Of a stretch of 64,000 bases of DNA, positions 28,002 to 37,309 are shown piece by piece. The notes beneath the pieces are model-generated. The model saw only the letters and a list, made by a program, of their open reading frames with translations, made no database searches and was not told where the DNA came from. This stretch comes from Alkalinema sp. CACIAM 70d (GTDB lineage: Bacteria; Cyanobacteriota; Cyanobacteriia; Leptolyngbyales; Leptolyngbyaceae), in assembly GCA_002148405.1 (NCBI GenBank), contig MUGG01000119.1, positions 1 through 64,000 of the forward strand. Reading direction: 5' to 3'. Numbering within the stretch: the first letter of the stretch is position 1; every line of letters starts with the position of its first letter. A program made the translations under genes and the position numbers.

Positions 28002-30323
28002 ATGATTCATCAATCCAAATCCCATGAAAGCGCGATCGGGCATGTCACAGGCAAGGCAGTGTATACCGACGAACAACGGCCCCCTGTCGGCATGTTATCG
28101 CTCTATCCCGTGATGGCTCCCCATGCCCATGCAAGAATCAAAACCATTGACCTTAGTGGTGCAGAAGAAATTGACGGTTACGTTACAGTAATCACTGCAT
28201 CGGATATTCCTGGAATCAACAACACAGGAGTGATTCTAGCGGATGAAATTCTATTACCCACAGAAGAAATTAGCTATTGGGGACAGGCCGTACTGTGGGT
28301 TGTGGGGGAGACAGACATTGCGGCTCAACGGGCTGCGGAGCAAGTCAAAGTTGAATATGAACCCTTAACAGCGATTCTATCGATCGCCGATGCCATTGCT
28401 GCCGATCGCTTCCACGGCCAACCCACCCAAATTAGTCGTGGGGCGGTCGAAACGGCGCTAGCTCAGTCCGACCATCGTTTAACCGGAGCGTTAGAGATCC
28501 AAGGTCAGGATCACTTCTACTTGGAAACCCACACCAGTTGGGTGATTCCCGATGGCGAAGGGCATTTCCAAGTCTATTCCTCCACGCAACATCCCACGGA
28601 AACCCAGGCGATCGTAGCGCGGGTGTTGGGCATTGCCAAAAATCAAGTGGTGGTGACTTGTTTGCGGATGGGCGGTGGCTTTGGGGGCAAGGAAACCCAG
28701 GCCAATCCCTTTGCGGCAGTGGCAGCGATCGCGGCTTACAAGACCGGGCAGCCCGTGCGGGTTAAACTGAAACGGGAACAGGATATGATTCTCACCGGGA
28801 AACGCCATGCCTTCCTGGGACAGTATGAGGTCGGATTTACGGTAGAGGGGCAGATTACGGCACTGGCGGTCAAGCTCTACGCCGATGGGGGCTGGAGTTT
28901 GGATCTGTCGCCTCCGGTGCTGCTGCGGGCGATGGTGCATGTGGATAACGCCTACTATATTCCCCATCTGACAGTGCAGGGCTGGATTGCTAAAACCCAT
29001 AAGGTCTCTAACACAGCATTTCGGGGCTTTGGAGGGCCGCAGGGGATGGTGGTGATTGAGGAGGTGATCGATCGGGTTGCTCGGGCACTCCAGTTACCGC
29101 CGGAGGAAGTTCGAGAACGCAATTTCTATCGGGGGTCCGGGGAAAGGAATACCACCCATTACGGACAAGAGATTGTGGATAATCGCCTCGATCGGATCTG
29201 GCAGGAATTACTAGATCGATCGAACTTTTCCCAACGTAGATCGGAAATCGCTCAATTCAATCACACTAATGTTGATAAAAAGCGAGGCTTAGCAATCACG
29301 CCTGTAAAATTTGGCATTTCCTTTAATAAAGTGCAATACAATCAGGCAGGTGCTTTCGTTCTCATTTACACCGATGGTAGTATTCAGTTAAACCACGGTG
29401 GTACTGAGATGGGGCAGGGATTGCATACTAAAATGCTACAGGTAGCCGCAAAATCCCTAGGTGTCAGTCTCCAGCGGTTTCGCATGATGCCCACCAGTAC
29501 GGATAAGGTACCCAATACCTCAGCCACCGCCGCATCCAGTGGATCGGATTTGAATGGCCAAGCGGTTAAAGACGCCTGTGAAGCCTTGAAGGCTCGCTTA
29601 AAACCGATCGCAGCTCGTTTGTTAGAATTACCAGAGGATACAACCTTAGAGTTTGCCGAGGATTGGATTTATTACACGGAAGACAATGCACGAGACAACA
29701 AACGAAAAATTACCTTTGAAGCCGTTGTGCAAAAAGCCTACGACGATCGCATTAGTCTTTCCGCAACGGGCTATTATCGCACACCCACCATTTTCTGGAA
29801 TCCGGAAACTGGCAAAGGCAATCCGTTTTACTATTTCGCCTACGGTGCAGCAGTGAGTGAAGTCGAAGTTGATGGCTTAACGGGCATGTTTAAGCTGCGG
29901 CAAGTGGACATTGTCCATGATGTGGGCGAGTCACTGAATCCGTTGATCGATCGGGGGCAAATTGAGGGGGGATTTGTGCAGGGAATGGGTTGGCTAACGA
30001 TGGAGGAATTGGTCTGGGACGATCGGGGCAGTTTGAAAACCCATGCGCCCAGCACCTATAAGATTCCAACAATTCGCGAAGTTCCAGAAAATTTCAACGT
30101 ACATCTGTTGCAACGAGCAGCGCAGGAGGGTGTGATCTATGGCAGTAAGGCCGTGGGAGAACCGCCGCTGATGCTGGCCATTTCGGTGCGAGAGGCAATT
30201 CGGGAAGCGATCGCGGCCTTTGGTCACCATCCTGCCAGGGTAGCCCTAGCCTCTCCTGCAACACCGGAGAAAATTCTAACCGCGATCGAGCAAATCACAG
30301 CAGAGGTTGAGATTGTCAGTTAA
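28002..30323 (+). CDS. xdhB: Xanthine dehydrogenase molybdenum-binding subunit
   Basis: 773 residues from the ATG at 28002, preceded by GGGAGGGAGGT; an upstream reading from 27963 would overlap xdhA and is rejected. The N-terminal domain (HVTGKAVYTDEQRPPVGML) is the xanthine oxidase a/b hammerhead. The molybdopterin domains follow: LEIQGQDHFYLET, LRMGGGFGGKETQ, SNTAFRGFGGPQGM (substrate Arg), LNHGGTEMGQGLHTK and the catalytic Glu in GSKAVGEPPLML. Its molybdenum cofactor is distinct from FeMo-co but draws on the same molybdate pool as the nif cluster next door. It is coupled to xdhA and followed 58 bp later by xdhC. Confidence 0.94.
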   Translation: MIHQSKSHESAIGHVTGKAVYTDEQRPPVGMLSLYPVMAPHAHARIKTIDLSGAEEIDGYVTVITASDIPGINNTGVILADEILLPTEEISYWGQAVLWVVGETDIAAQRAAEQVKVEYEPLTAILSIADAIAADRFHGQPTQISRGAVETALAQSDHRLTGALEIQGQDHFYLETHTSWVIPDGEGHFQVYSSTQHPTETQAIVARVLGIAKNQVVVTCLRMGGGFGGKETQANPFAAVAAIAAYKTGQPVRVKLKREQDMILTGKRHAFLGQYEVGFTVEGQITALAVKLYADGGWSLDLSPPVLLRAMVHVDNAYYIPHLTVQGWIAKTHKVSNTAFRGFGGPQGMVVIEEVIDRVARALQLPPEEVRERNFYRGSGERNTTHYGQEIVDNRLDRIWQELLDRSNFSQRRSEIAQFNHTNVDKKRGLAITPVKFGISFNKVQYNQAGAFVLIYTDGSIQLNHGGTEMGQGLHTKMLQVAAKSLGVSLQRFRMMPTSTDKVPNTSATAASSGSDLNGQAVKDACEALKARLKPIAARLLELPEDTTLEFAEDWIYYTEDNARDNKRKITFEAVVQKAYDDRISLSATGYYRTPTIFWNPETGKGNPFYYFAYGAAVSEVEVDGLTGMFKLRQVDIVHDVGESLNPLIDRGQIEGGFVQGMGWLTMEELVWDDRGSLKTHAPSTYKIPTIREVPENFNVHLLQRAAQEGVIYGSKAVGEPPLMLAISVREAIREAIAAFGHHPARVALASPATPEKILTAIEQITAEVEIVS

Positions 30324-30381
30324 ATTTACGCTAATGTCAACAGCAAGTTAGCTAGAGGATATATTTAGGTTAGATCACAGC

Positions 30382-31641
30382 ATGGTGCGATCGTTCTATC
30401 AGTTGTTCTTAAATACCTTACAAACAGAAGCAGTCGTTTTAGCAACGGTGATTGAGGTATCTGGATCAACACCGCGAGAAATCGGTGCGAAAATGTTTGT
30501 AAACGCCGCCGGAAAAATTCAAGGAACGATCGGGGGGGGGGCAGGGGAAGCCAAGGTTATTCAACACGCATTGCAAGTTCTCGAAACGGGGGTTAAGCAG
30601 CGGGTCGAGATTGATTTATCGGGACACCTCAAAGCAGCCAACCCAATCAGCCCCAAGGAAGGGATTTGTGGTGGCAGGATGGGGGTATGGCTGGAACGCT
30701 GGGCTGGAAACGAGGCACGGGCGATCGTGCAGGAAATCCTAACAGCTTTAGAGGCCGGTCGATCGATTACGCTGGTGACGCCCTATGGGAGTGAGCGATC
30801 GCCTTGGATTGTCGATCAATTCGATCCCCCTAAATCCCCCTTCAAAAGGGGGACTTTGAGTAGTATTAATCCGGTTCCTTTGTTAAGGGGGGCTAGGGGG
30901 GATCAAAACTGTGAAGGAGATGAGATCGATCGAACTTGCGGATTTGCCAGTCATGGCGAAGGTGATGATCCCCCTAAATCCCCCTTCAAAAGGGGGACTT
31001 TGATTAATAATAATCTGGTTCCCCCTTTGTTTCTAGCGTTAGCGGCGCGTAGCGCGGGGGCTAGGGGGGATCAAAATTGTAAAGGAGAGGCATTGGATGC
31101 CTTTGTCGAAGTTATCCAGCCCCAGCCGACGGTATTGATTATTGGAGCCGGACACTGTGGAATTCAACTGGCTAAAGTAGCTGATATTGCAGGGTTTCAG
31201 GTCATGGTACAGGACGATCGTCGGGATTGGGCCAACGCGGATCATTATCCCCAAGCTACTCGAATTTTTACGACTTCGATCGAAGAGACGATCGCGCAAC
31301 TAAATTACCATGCTGCACTATATATTGCATTGCTGACCCGGGGCTATCAGCATGATGTGCAGGCATTACAAGCAATCATGACTAAAGCCATCCCTTGCCG
31401 TTACATTGGCATGATGGGCAGTCAGCGACGAGTGCAGCAGGTATTGCAAGCAGTGCAAGCTAAGGTCGCTCAGGAATTTAGCGAACTTTCTGAACTACAG
31501 ATTAGCCAGTGGCTGCAACACATTCATGCTCCGATCGGTTTAGACATTGGTGCACTGACTCCTGAGGAAATTGCGATTAGTATAACAGCAGAAATGATTC
31601 AAATTCGGCATCGCGATCGTGATCAAAAATGTTCACCGTAG
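30382..31641 (+). CDS. xdhC: XdhC/CoxI-family maturation factor with two translated repeat insertions
   Basis: 419 residues. The N-terminal XdhC_CoxI domain (residues about 1-145) contains EVSGSTPREIGAKMFV and CGGRMGVWLER; the C-terminal Rossmann domain begins VLIIGAGHCGIQLAKVADIAG and ends with LDIGALTPEEIAISITAEMI. The protein inserts sulfurated molybdenum cofactor into XdhB. Residues about 148-231, between the two domains, come from two copies of a palindromic repeat read in frame (each starts DPPKSPFKRGTL and ends ARGDQN). The domains themselves are intact, so the protein is probably functional with an extended linker. Last gene of the xdhABC operon. Confidence 0.88.
   Translation: MVRSFYQLFLNTLQTEAVVLATVIEVSGSTPREIGAKMFVNAAGKIQGTIGGGAGEAKVIQHALQVLETGVKQRVEIDLSGHLKAANPISPKEGICGGRMGVWLERWAGNEARAIVQEILTALEAGRSITLVTPYGSERSPWIVDQFDPPKSPFKRGTLSSINPVPLLRGARGDQNCEGDEIDRTCGFASHGEGDDPPKSPFKRGTLINNNLVPPLFLALAARSAGARGDQNCKGEALDAFVEVIQPQPTVLIIGAGHCGIQLAKVADIAGFQVMVQDDRRDWANADHYPQATRIFTTSIEETIAQLNYHAALYIALLTRGYQHDVQALQAIMTKAIPCRYIGMMGSQRRVQQVLQAVQAKVAQEFSELSELQISQWLQHIHAPIGLDIGALTPEEIAISITAEMIQIRHRDRDQKCSP
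30823..30904 (+). repeat. Palindromic-ended repeat element, copy 1 (inside xdhC)
   Basis: 82 bp with GATCCCCCTAAATCCCCCTT at the left end and, inverted, GATCCCCCCTAGCCCCCCTT at the right end. It also has an internal hairpin (CCCCCTTCAAAAGGGGG). It is translated in frame as part of XdhC. Related copies lie at 30967, 33522 and 40758. This is a non-autonomous, MITE-like or structured dispersed repeat. Confidence 0.85.
30967..31072 (+). repeat. Palindromic-ended repeat element, copy 2 (inside xdhC, with nested insert)
   Basis: 106 bp with the same ends as copy 1 and the same left hairpin. It is longer because a different short palindrome (around CTAGCGTTAGCGGCGCGTAG at 31033-31052) sits inside its right arm. 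The reading frame of xdhC is again preserved. Confidence 0.85.
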
Positions 31642-31695
31642 CATTATTATCGTATTTCTAGTTAATCATCTCTATCATTGATCTAATTTTTTCGC

Positions 31696-33357
31696 TTACG
31701 ACAATCCTAATACCTTTTTCAAGAGATTCTGATCCTGGAGTTTGATGCGGAATCGGCCATTCTCCACATCCCGAATCCAGCTTTGGCTCTTTCCTGTCTT
31801 CTCAGCCAAGCTGCGCTGACTCATGCCTAACTGTTTCCTGGCTGCGACAATTTGTTCTCCAGACAGCGATCGTGGCGTTGTTACCGTTTTCTTATTCGCT
31901 GTTTTAGTGCGCGATCGATTCCGTTGTTTGTCTCGCTTGCTTGAGCGTTGCTGCCAATCTGGGGGAATCTCTAACCGAAGAATACGAGCCTGCATCAAAC
32001 GGTTCCATTTACCCCGGGGAGCCGCATCCGTTAAACGGGATGAATTGCCGCCATCCATCATCCAAAATTCCAAAGCTTCCTCAGCGTCTTCCGGTAAATC
32101 GGCCAACTTCGCCCAGAGCGGCTGGATTTCAGGCGGATAGGTTTCTGGATCAAATATCGGCTTCAAGCCATAGTGATTCAGGACTTCTAGATCGCCCTCA
32201 AACGTGCGTAGCAGTCGCTTACGATCTTCTCGGTGGGAATAGCCTTGTTGTAGTGTTTCTTGCCCATAGGCGACCCGCATCAACGTAGGCACAGTAATCC
32301 GCTGCTCCATTCCCAATTTGCTTTTAAACAGAAACCACAGCATAATTCGGGCGGCTCCTTCATGCTGTTGCCAAATCCCCATAACTGTCTGGAGCAACGA
32401 TCTGGGCAAGAGTCCGTATTGATAGAAGGCCGATCCCTCCTTACAGCCGGATTGATTTAAAAAGTATTTTGCCCATTGCCCTGCTTGAATATGAAAGGTC
32501 ATTCCCACTAAATGCCGACGGCCAGCCTCATCTTCCTGAAGATTGGGCTGGATTTCTTGCAGGTGCCACAGGGGCGACCGGAGAATCGAGAATTTAGGAA
32601 TCCTGCCTTGCTGGGGCCAATGGACTTCTACATCCAATCCGCAGGACTGCTGCACCAATTCACGAATTAAAATGATTTTGGCCGTTTTATTCAAATCCCT
32701 GCGCTTATCCAAGCCCAAATACTGTTCAATTTGCCGATCGCTGATCACAAAAGTCTGTTCCCAAGGATGATCTAAGGCAACGGCGTGGGCAGCATAAATC
32801 AAATGTAAACAGGCTGACCGAATGTCCAATTTTTCAATACTTGCGATCGAAGCTGGGGCCTTGGCTACGCATGAATTGGCTTCAACGGTTGGAGGCGATG
32901 GGGATGGAGCAGTACCCGCCGCCATGAGACTGAAGGCTTCTGCCCGCAACCAAAACCGTAGTTGCCCTCGACCTTGCTTAACCTGGCGTTCGTAATAAAA
33001 CGTTCCGGTGGCATCCCGTTGCCAGGGTAAAGATTGCCGTTGTGCTAACAGATTACAGCCTTCCCACATCACGATCGCAGAAGCAAAGGTATTCGTTTTA
33101 CCATTGAGAAACAAATCCGGGCTCGTGGCCACGCGATCGTTTTCTTTCCATCGTCCTTTTTTGGCCTTCAAGGGAGAAGGGGGCATTTCGATCGGGCAAT
33201 GAATGACGCATTGTGGCCCTCCAGCAACCGTTGCACAATTATCACAGAGTGCCGGATCGATCCAGTAATGCTGATGTTCCACTTGAATCGCACCCATAGG
33301 ACATTCGGGTACGCAACTACCACATTGAGTACAGTGATTGTGAATCGTATAAGGCAT
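31696..33357 (-). CDS. cnfR: CnfR (PatB) transcriptional activator of nif genes
   Basis: 553 residues from the ATG at 33357 (MPYTIHNHCTQCGSC); a longer reading begins at 33483 but adds residues unlike the family. The N-terminus is a two-cluster ferredoxin domain: CTQCGSCVPECPMGAI and CDNCATVAGGPQCVIHCPIE. The C-terminal 55 residues are an XRE-type helix-turn-helix: GEQIVAARKQLGMSQRSLAEK, KSQSWIRDVENGRF. The middle is the CnfR/PatB-specific region. In non-heterocystous cyanobacteria CnfR activates nif transcription when oxygen is low, its Fe-S clusters being the presumed sensor. It lies at one end of the nif island, convergent with xdhC. Confidence 0.94.
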   Translation of the reverse strand: MPYTIHNHCTQCGSCVPECPMGAIQVEHQHYWIDPALCDNCATVAGGPQCVIHCPIEMPPSPLKAKKGRWKENDRVATSPDLFLNGKTNTFASAIVMWEGCNLLAQRQSLPWQRDATGTFYYERQVKQGRGQLRFWLRAEAFSLMAAGTAPSPSPPTVEANSCVAKAPASIASIEKLDIRSACLHLIYAAHAVALDHPWEQTFVISDRQIEQYLGLDKRRDLNKTAKIILIRELVQQSCGLDVEVHWPQQGRIPKFSILRSPLWHLQEIQPNLQEDEAGRRHLVGMTFHIQAGQWAKYFLNQSGCKEGSAFYQYGLLPRSLLQTVMGIWQQHEGAARIMLWFLFKSKLGMEQRITVPTLMRVAYGQETLQQGYSHREDRKRLLRTFEGDLEVLNHYGLKPIFDPETYPPEIQPLWAKLADLPEDAEEALEFWMMDGGNSSRLTDAAPRGKWNRLMQARILRLEIPPDWQQRSSKRDKQRNRSRTKTANKKTVTTPRSLSGEQIVAARKQLGMSQRSLAEKTGKSQSWIRDVENGRFRIKLQDQNLLKKVLGLS

Positions 33358-33521
33358 AGTATGGGAGAGCAAAAGAGACAGTGAGCCAGAACTCAATTGA
33401 GAATTGCAAGAAAAAACTAGGAAAACGGATTCTCTGAGCCACCTGAGAGCTAGCTGACTAGAACAGAATGGCCTAATCCCCAATCAATATCCCCAATCAA
33501 TTTGTGATTGCAACACATCAC

Positions 33522-33607
33522 GATTCCCCCAAATCCTCCCCTGAATAAGAGGGGGGACTGTGAAAGAATTTGACTGAATTCCCCCTTAATAAGGGAAGCT
33601 AGGAATC
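33522..33607 (+). repeat. Palindromic-ended repeat element, copy 3 (upstream of cnfR)
   Basis: 86 bp, diverged from the xdhC copies: GATTCCCCCAAATCCTCCCC at the left, internal CTCCCCTGAATAAGAGGGG hairpin, and inverted GATTCCTAGCTTCCCTTATT at the right. It lies 165 bp upstream of the cnfR ATG, so it may be in its 5' leader. Confidence 0.7.
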
Positions 33608-33722
33608 GAATCTGTAGCAGTGATCAATCAATTTAGCCTAAGGCACAACTGTCAAGAACACGCATAAAAGACACTCAAGCATTCAGAGCAATCAGTTCGA
33701 ACGAGTGAAATCAAGCTGACCG

Positions 33723-33890
33723 TAACCGAGCAAAGCATTTTATAACTTAGCGAAACACTTCGTAACTCAGCAAGGCATGACTCGTAACTCAGCAAAGCAT
33801 GATTGAGCAAGCATTACCTAGCAAATTATTTTTACAATAAAGCGTGACTTAGCAGAGCATTTTTAAATTAGCAAAGCATTTTTAGAATAA
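33723..33890 (+). repeat. Degenerate ~18-20-bp repeats upstream of cnfR
   Basis: Variants of TAACTCAGCAAAGCAT (for example at 33766-33780, 33784-33800 and 33865-33882) occur six or more times. No coding sequence is visible. They lie in the cnfR 5' region between the palindromic repeat and the NtcA-like site. Confidence 0.6.
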
Positions 33891-34062
33891 GGATTTAGAC
33901 CATGGGAATCAAGGAATCTCCAGCAATTGCACGATCGACTAGCACATTTGACTAGCACGATCCCGCAGAATGATCGAGCCGCACAAACAATCGAGCCGCA
34001 CAAACAAAGGAAATTAACTATCTATAGTTAACTATCTATAGTTCTAATCAGAATTGGGATGT

Positions 34063-34076
34063 GTATTTGTTCCTAC
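34063..34076 (-). promoter_or_regulatory. Candidate NtcA site upstream of cnfR
   Basis: GTATTTGTTCCTAC matches the NtcA core GTA-N8-TAC. On the minus strand a TATAGAT box starts exactly 22 bases downstream, the spacing of NtcA-activated promoters. Caveats: the core alone is expected about once per 4 kb by chance, and the cnfR ATG is 0.7 kb away. The leader would contain two repeat regions. Confidence 0.4.
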
Positions 34077-34178
34077 TAAGCAATTCCCGATTTATTTAAT
34101 TTTCTTAATCAGGATTTAATGTATTCCCGATTACCCCGATCGTGGGCCAGGGCGACCAGGGCAACCCAAACTATGATT

Positions 34179-34238
34179 GTTTTGATTATGGCTGTTTTGA
34201 TTATGGCTGTTTTGATTATGGCTGTTTTGATTATGGCT
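34179..34238 (+). repeat. 15-bp tandem repeat (4 exact units) between modBC and cnfR
   Basis: GTTTTGATTATGGCT is repeated four times exactly, with a degenerate unit on the right (34239-34253), followed by CCCCGATCGTG repeats (near 34135 and 34255-34280). It opens reading frames on both strands (low-complexity Ile/Val/Ala or Asn/His/Ser), but none has family resemblance, so I do not call a gene. Confidence 0.9.
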
Positions 34239-34333
34239 ACTTTGACTATAGTCGCCCCGATCGTGATTACCCCGATCGTGGTTGCTCCAATCTCCGCAAC
34301 GTCCGATCGAGCCAGTACCCGCTCCATGGGCCA

Positions 34334-36298
34334 TTATTCTTCCAGCACATTGAGCCGTAACGGATTCAGGTGGACTTGCCAGGGCAAGGGCTGGTCTTTT
34401 AGCTGTTCCCACCGCTCTTTAAACACTTCCGCCTGCAAATGATAATCCCCAGCATGGGTCGGCGGTTGATGGAGTTTGAGATAGAGCGTCATCCGGTGGG
34501 GGGTTTCACTCGTCGCTGTTAGCCAACAGGAGAACGTATTCAGGCTCGGGGTAGGAGGGCTGGGCGGACTGAGCACAGGCGGACTGAGCGCAGTCGGAAC
34601 TGGAACAAAGGTAATTTGGTGGGCACGGATGGCGATCGCGCTCAGGCGGTCTGGAATCGGTTCCACTACCGTTAAATCACAACCCCAATCGATCGCCTGG
34701 ACTTGCTGGGCACCCGCCGGAATGGCACGGGAAAAGTTTTTGCACCCCGTCAGTCGGGCAATACTGGTACATTTGGGATGCTCAAAAATCTCCTGCTTCG
34801 ACCCATGGGCGATCGCCTGTCCCTGTTCCAACACGAGCAAATTTTGGGCAATGCGGTAAACTTCTTCCATGTTGTGGCTGACAAACAGCGTGACGCCAGA
34901 ATAGGTGCTGAGGGTCGTCATTAACTCACGCTCCAATTGGCTACGGAGGTGGGTATCCAGCGCAGAAAATGGCTCATCCAGCAGCAGCACCTCCGGCTGA
35001 CTGGCGAGGGCACGGGCCAAGGCCACCCGCTGTTGTTGACCACCGGACAGTTGATGGGGATAGCGATCGGCCAAACCCGTTAATCCCATGCGGCTGAGAT
35101 AGTGGGTGACTTCCTGCTGAATGGCTGATTTGACCAGGGTTTTCGGTAGACCAAAGGCAATATTTTGCGCCACGGTCAGGTGGGGAAATAGGGCATAGTT
35201 CTGAAAAATAAAACCAATGCGCCGATCTTGGCTGGGCACGTTAATGCCCCGTTGGGAATCCAATAAAATTCGCCCGTTCAAAATAATCTGGCCTGCCGTC
35301 GGCGTCTCTGTTCCCGCAAGACAGCGCAACAGCATACTTTTGCCCGATCCCGATGCTCCTAAAATCCCCAAGGGCTGATTGTCAGCTAAAAATTTGACTT
35401 GGAGCGTAAAGTCTGGCAACTCTTTACACAGATCGATCGATAGTTCTGAATGAGTAGACTGCACGGTGGATCGATATAGCGATCGCCGAGACTTTGTTTG
35501 CCGAGATGGGGGGCTGACTGGCTTAACGCGATCGCTACGGGATAACTTTAGCGATCGCCAGAAAGCACGGAAGACACGCCCTATAGAATCGTGAGATCGA
35601 TAGCGGTACGATCGCTGAGCTGACTGCGGAGAATGACGATTAAATGACCATAGATTAATTGCCGCGATCGCAGATAAAGAAATAGAAAGAATCACACCCG
35701 ACCAGAACCACGCCTGTTGGTTTTCTCCGGCCTCCACGGCACGATAAATCGCTAGGGGAATGGTGGTCGTGACACCGGGAATATTGCCCGCGAGCATCAA
35801 TGTTGCACCAAATTCCCCCAGCCCCCGCGCAAAGGCTAACGTTGCCCCTGCCAGAATACCAGGAAGGGCCAGGGGTAGGCTAATTCGCCAGAAAATTTCA
35901 GCTTCCGATGCCCCCAGGGTTCTGGCCGCTTGCAGGAGGTGCCCATCAATCTGCTCAAAGGCTCCCAAGGCAGTGCGATACATCAGGGGAAACGTTACGA
36001 CTGTAGCCGCGATCGCGCCAGCATACCAGGTAAAAATAATCTCTGTATTGAGTGCCCGGAGGATTTGCCCGATCGGGCCTTGTTGCCCAAACAGTTGCAG
36101 CAAAATAAATCCCACAACCGTCGGCGGCAAAATTAAGGGAGAAATCAACAGGCCATCCAACAGAGAACGCCATTGACCACGATAGTGAACCAATCGGTAG
36201 GCCACAGTGACCCCTAGTAAAAAAGTAACCACCGTCGCAACGCTGGAAACTTTAAGAGAGATCCACAGAGGAGAAAGATCAAATTCACTCGACTGCAT
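34334..36298 (-). CDS. modBC: Molybdate ABC transporter, fused permease-ATPase ModBC
   Basis: 654 residues. Residues 1-230 are the ModB permease with five or six transmembrane helices and the coupling-helix region TLGASEAEIFWRISLPLALP. A Ser/Arg-rich linker (230-285) leads to the ModC ATPase: Walker A LGASGSGKSMLL, signature LSGGQQQRVALARALA and Walker B VLLLDEPFSALD. A C-terminal regulatory part is TOBE-like but shortened. The fusion is typical of cyanobacteria. It imports molybdate for FeMo-cofactor (and for Xdh). It follows modA by 54 bp. The stop lies about 80 bp from the 15-bp repeat block. Confidence 0.93.
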   Translation of the reverse strand: MQSSEFDLSPLWISLKVSSVATVVTFLLGVTVAYRLVHYRGQWRSLLDGLLISPLILPPTVVGFILLQLFGQQGPIGQILRALNTEIIFTWYAGAIAATVVTFPLMYRTALGAFEQIDGHLLQAARTLGASEAEIFWRISLPLALPGILAGATLAFARGLGEFGATLMLAGNIPGVTTTIPLAIYRAVEAGENQQAWFWSGVILSISLSAIAAINLWSFNRHSPQSAQRSYRYRSHDSIGRVFRAFWRSLKLSRSDRVKPVSPPSRQTKSRRSLYRSTVQSTHSELSIDLCKELPDFTLQVKFLADNQPLGILGASGSGKSMLLRCLAGTETPTAGQIILNGRILLDSQRGINVPSQDRRIGFIFQNYALFPHLTVAQNIAFGLPKTLVKSAIQQEVTHYLSRMGLTGLADRYPHQLSGGQQQRVALARALASQPEVLLLDEPFSALDTHLRSQLERELMTTLSTYSGVTLFVSHNMEEVYRIAQNLLVLEQGQAIAHGSKQEIFEHPKCTSIARLTGCKNFSRAIPAGAQQVQAIDWGCDLTVVEPIPDRLSAIAIRAHQITFVPVPTALSPPVLSPPSPPTPSLNTFSCWLTATSETPHRMTLYLKLHQPPTHAGDYHLQAEVFKERWEQLKDQPLPWQVHLNPLRLNVLEE

Positions 36299-36352
36299 CG
36301 AACAAAGAAGAATAAAAGACAGAAAAATACGATCGAACTGTTACACCCATTC

Positions 36353-37183
36353 CTAACGGGGCACTATCTCAAATCCAGCTTGGGTAAAAATGTTTTGGGC
36401 GATCGGGCTGGAAAGAAAGTTGGAGAAATCGGTAGCCGCTTCAGGATGTTTGCTGGTTTTGATGACGGCGATCGGGTAGACGATCGAATCGTGTAAATTG
36501 TCGGCGATCGTTTCAACGATTTTGACTTGGTTGGTGGTCTTAGCATCAGTCAGGTAAACCAAACCCGCTTGGGCGTTACCAGATTCAACAAATTGCAGCA
36601 CTTGCCGCACACTATTCGCTAGGACATATTTAGGCTGCAACGTATCCCAAAGCCCCTGTTTTTCGAGGACTTGCTGAGCATACTGTCCTGCAGGAACACT
36701 CGCAGGATCCCCGATCGCAATCCGTTTCACCGCATCCTGGGTCAGACCTTGCAGATTGCTAACACCGGATTGATTGGCTGGAACAATCAACACCATGCGA
36801 TTTTTCAGCAAATTTCGCCGACTCCCAGGAACAATCAAATTTTTGGCCTCTAGCTGGTTAAATGGCTTCGCTGCTGCTGCAATAAAAACATCTACAGGAG
36901 CTCCCTGCTCAATCTGCTGCAGCAACGCACCGGAACTCGCAAAATTATAGCGAACCATTGCCGTGGCGTTGGATTTTTGATACAGCGGTGCAATCTCTTG
37001 GAGCACATTGGTCAGACTCGCGGCGGCGGACACCGTAAGCTCGATCGAGGGTTGGGAGGGAGGAGAAGGGGATGTTGACGCGGTATTAGGAGAAACCTTC
37101 GGGAAACAAGCCGTAATAATGACACCCAGGGCAACAACCAATCCAAGGAAAACCGCAATCCGTCGCTTTGAAATAAGCCGCAT
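36353..37183 (-). CDS. modA: Molybdate-binding protein ModA
   Basis: 276 residues. The signal anchor (VFLGLVVALGVIITAC) ends in a lipobox Cys, so it is a periplasmic lipoprotein. The mature fold is ModA/WtpA-like: ELTVSAAASLTNVLQEIAPLY, FASSGALLQQIEQGAPVDVF and YLTDAKTTNQVKIV, with the Ser/Ala and Tyr/Asp residues of the oxyanion pocket. It delivers molybdate to ModBC, whose gene follows 54 bp downstream on the same strand. It is preceded by fdxB with a 126-bp gap. Confidence 0.93.
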   Translation of the reverse strand: MRLISKRRIAVFLGLVVALGVIITACFPKVSPNTASTSPSPPSQPSIELTVSAAASLTNVLQEIAPLYQKSNATAMVRYNFASSGALLQQIEQGAPVDVFIAAAAKPFNQLEAKNLIVPGSRRNLLKNRMVLIVPANQSGVSNLQGLTQDAVKRIAIGDPASVPAGQYAQQVLEKQGLWDTLQPKYVLANSVRQVLQFVESGNAQAGLVYLTDAKTTNQVKIVETIADNLHDSIVYPIAVIKTSKHPEAATDFSNFLSSPIAQNIFTQAGFEIVPR

Positions 37184-37309
37184 ACCAATTTATGATCCTT
37201 TCTCAAACCTGAATGTTTTGAGTCCTCAATGTAACCAAGGGGACAGTTATTTGCCATCAGACAGAATCAAACGTTAATCCTGAAGTCTGCCTAGAGAGAG
37301 TCTAGCAAA

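Noticed and set aside
34119..34442. Open frames on both strands over the GTTTTGATTATGGCT repeat
   Set aside because: The frames exist because the 15-bp repeat lacks stops; products are low-complexity (Ile/Val/Ala or Asn/His/Ser) and overlap the modBC end.
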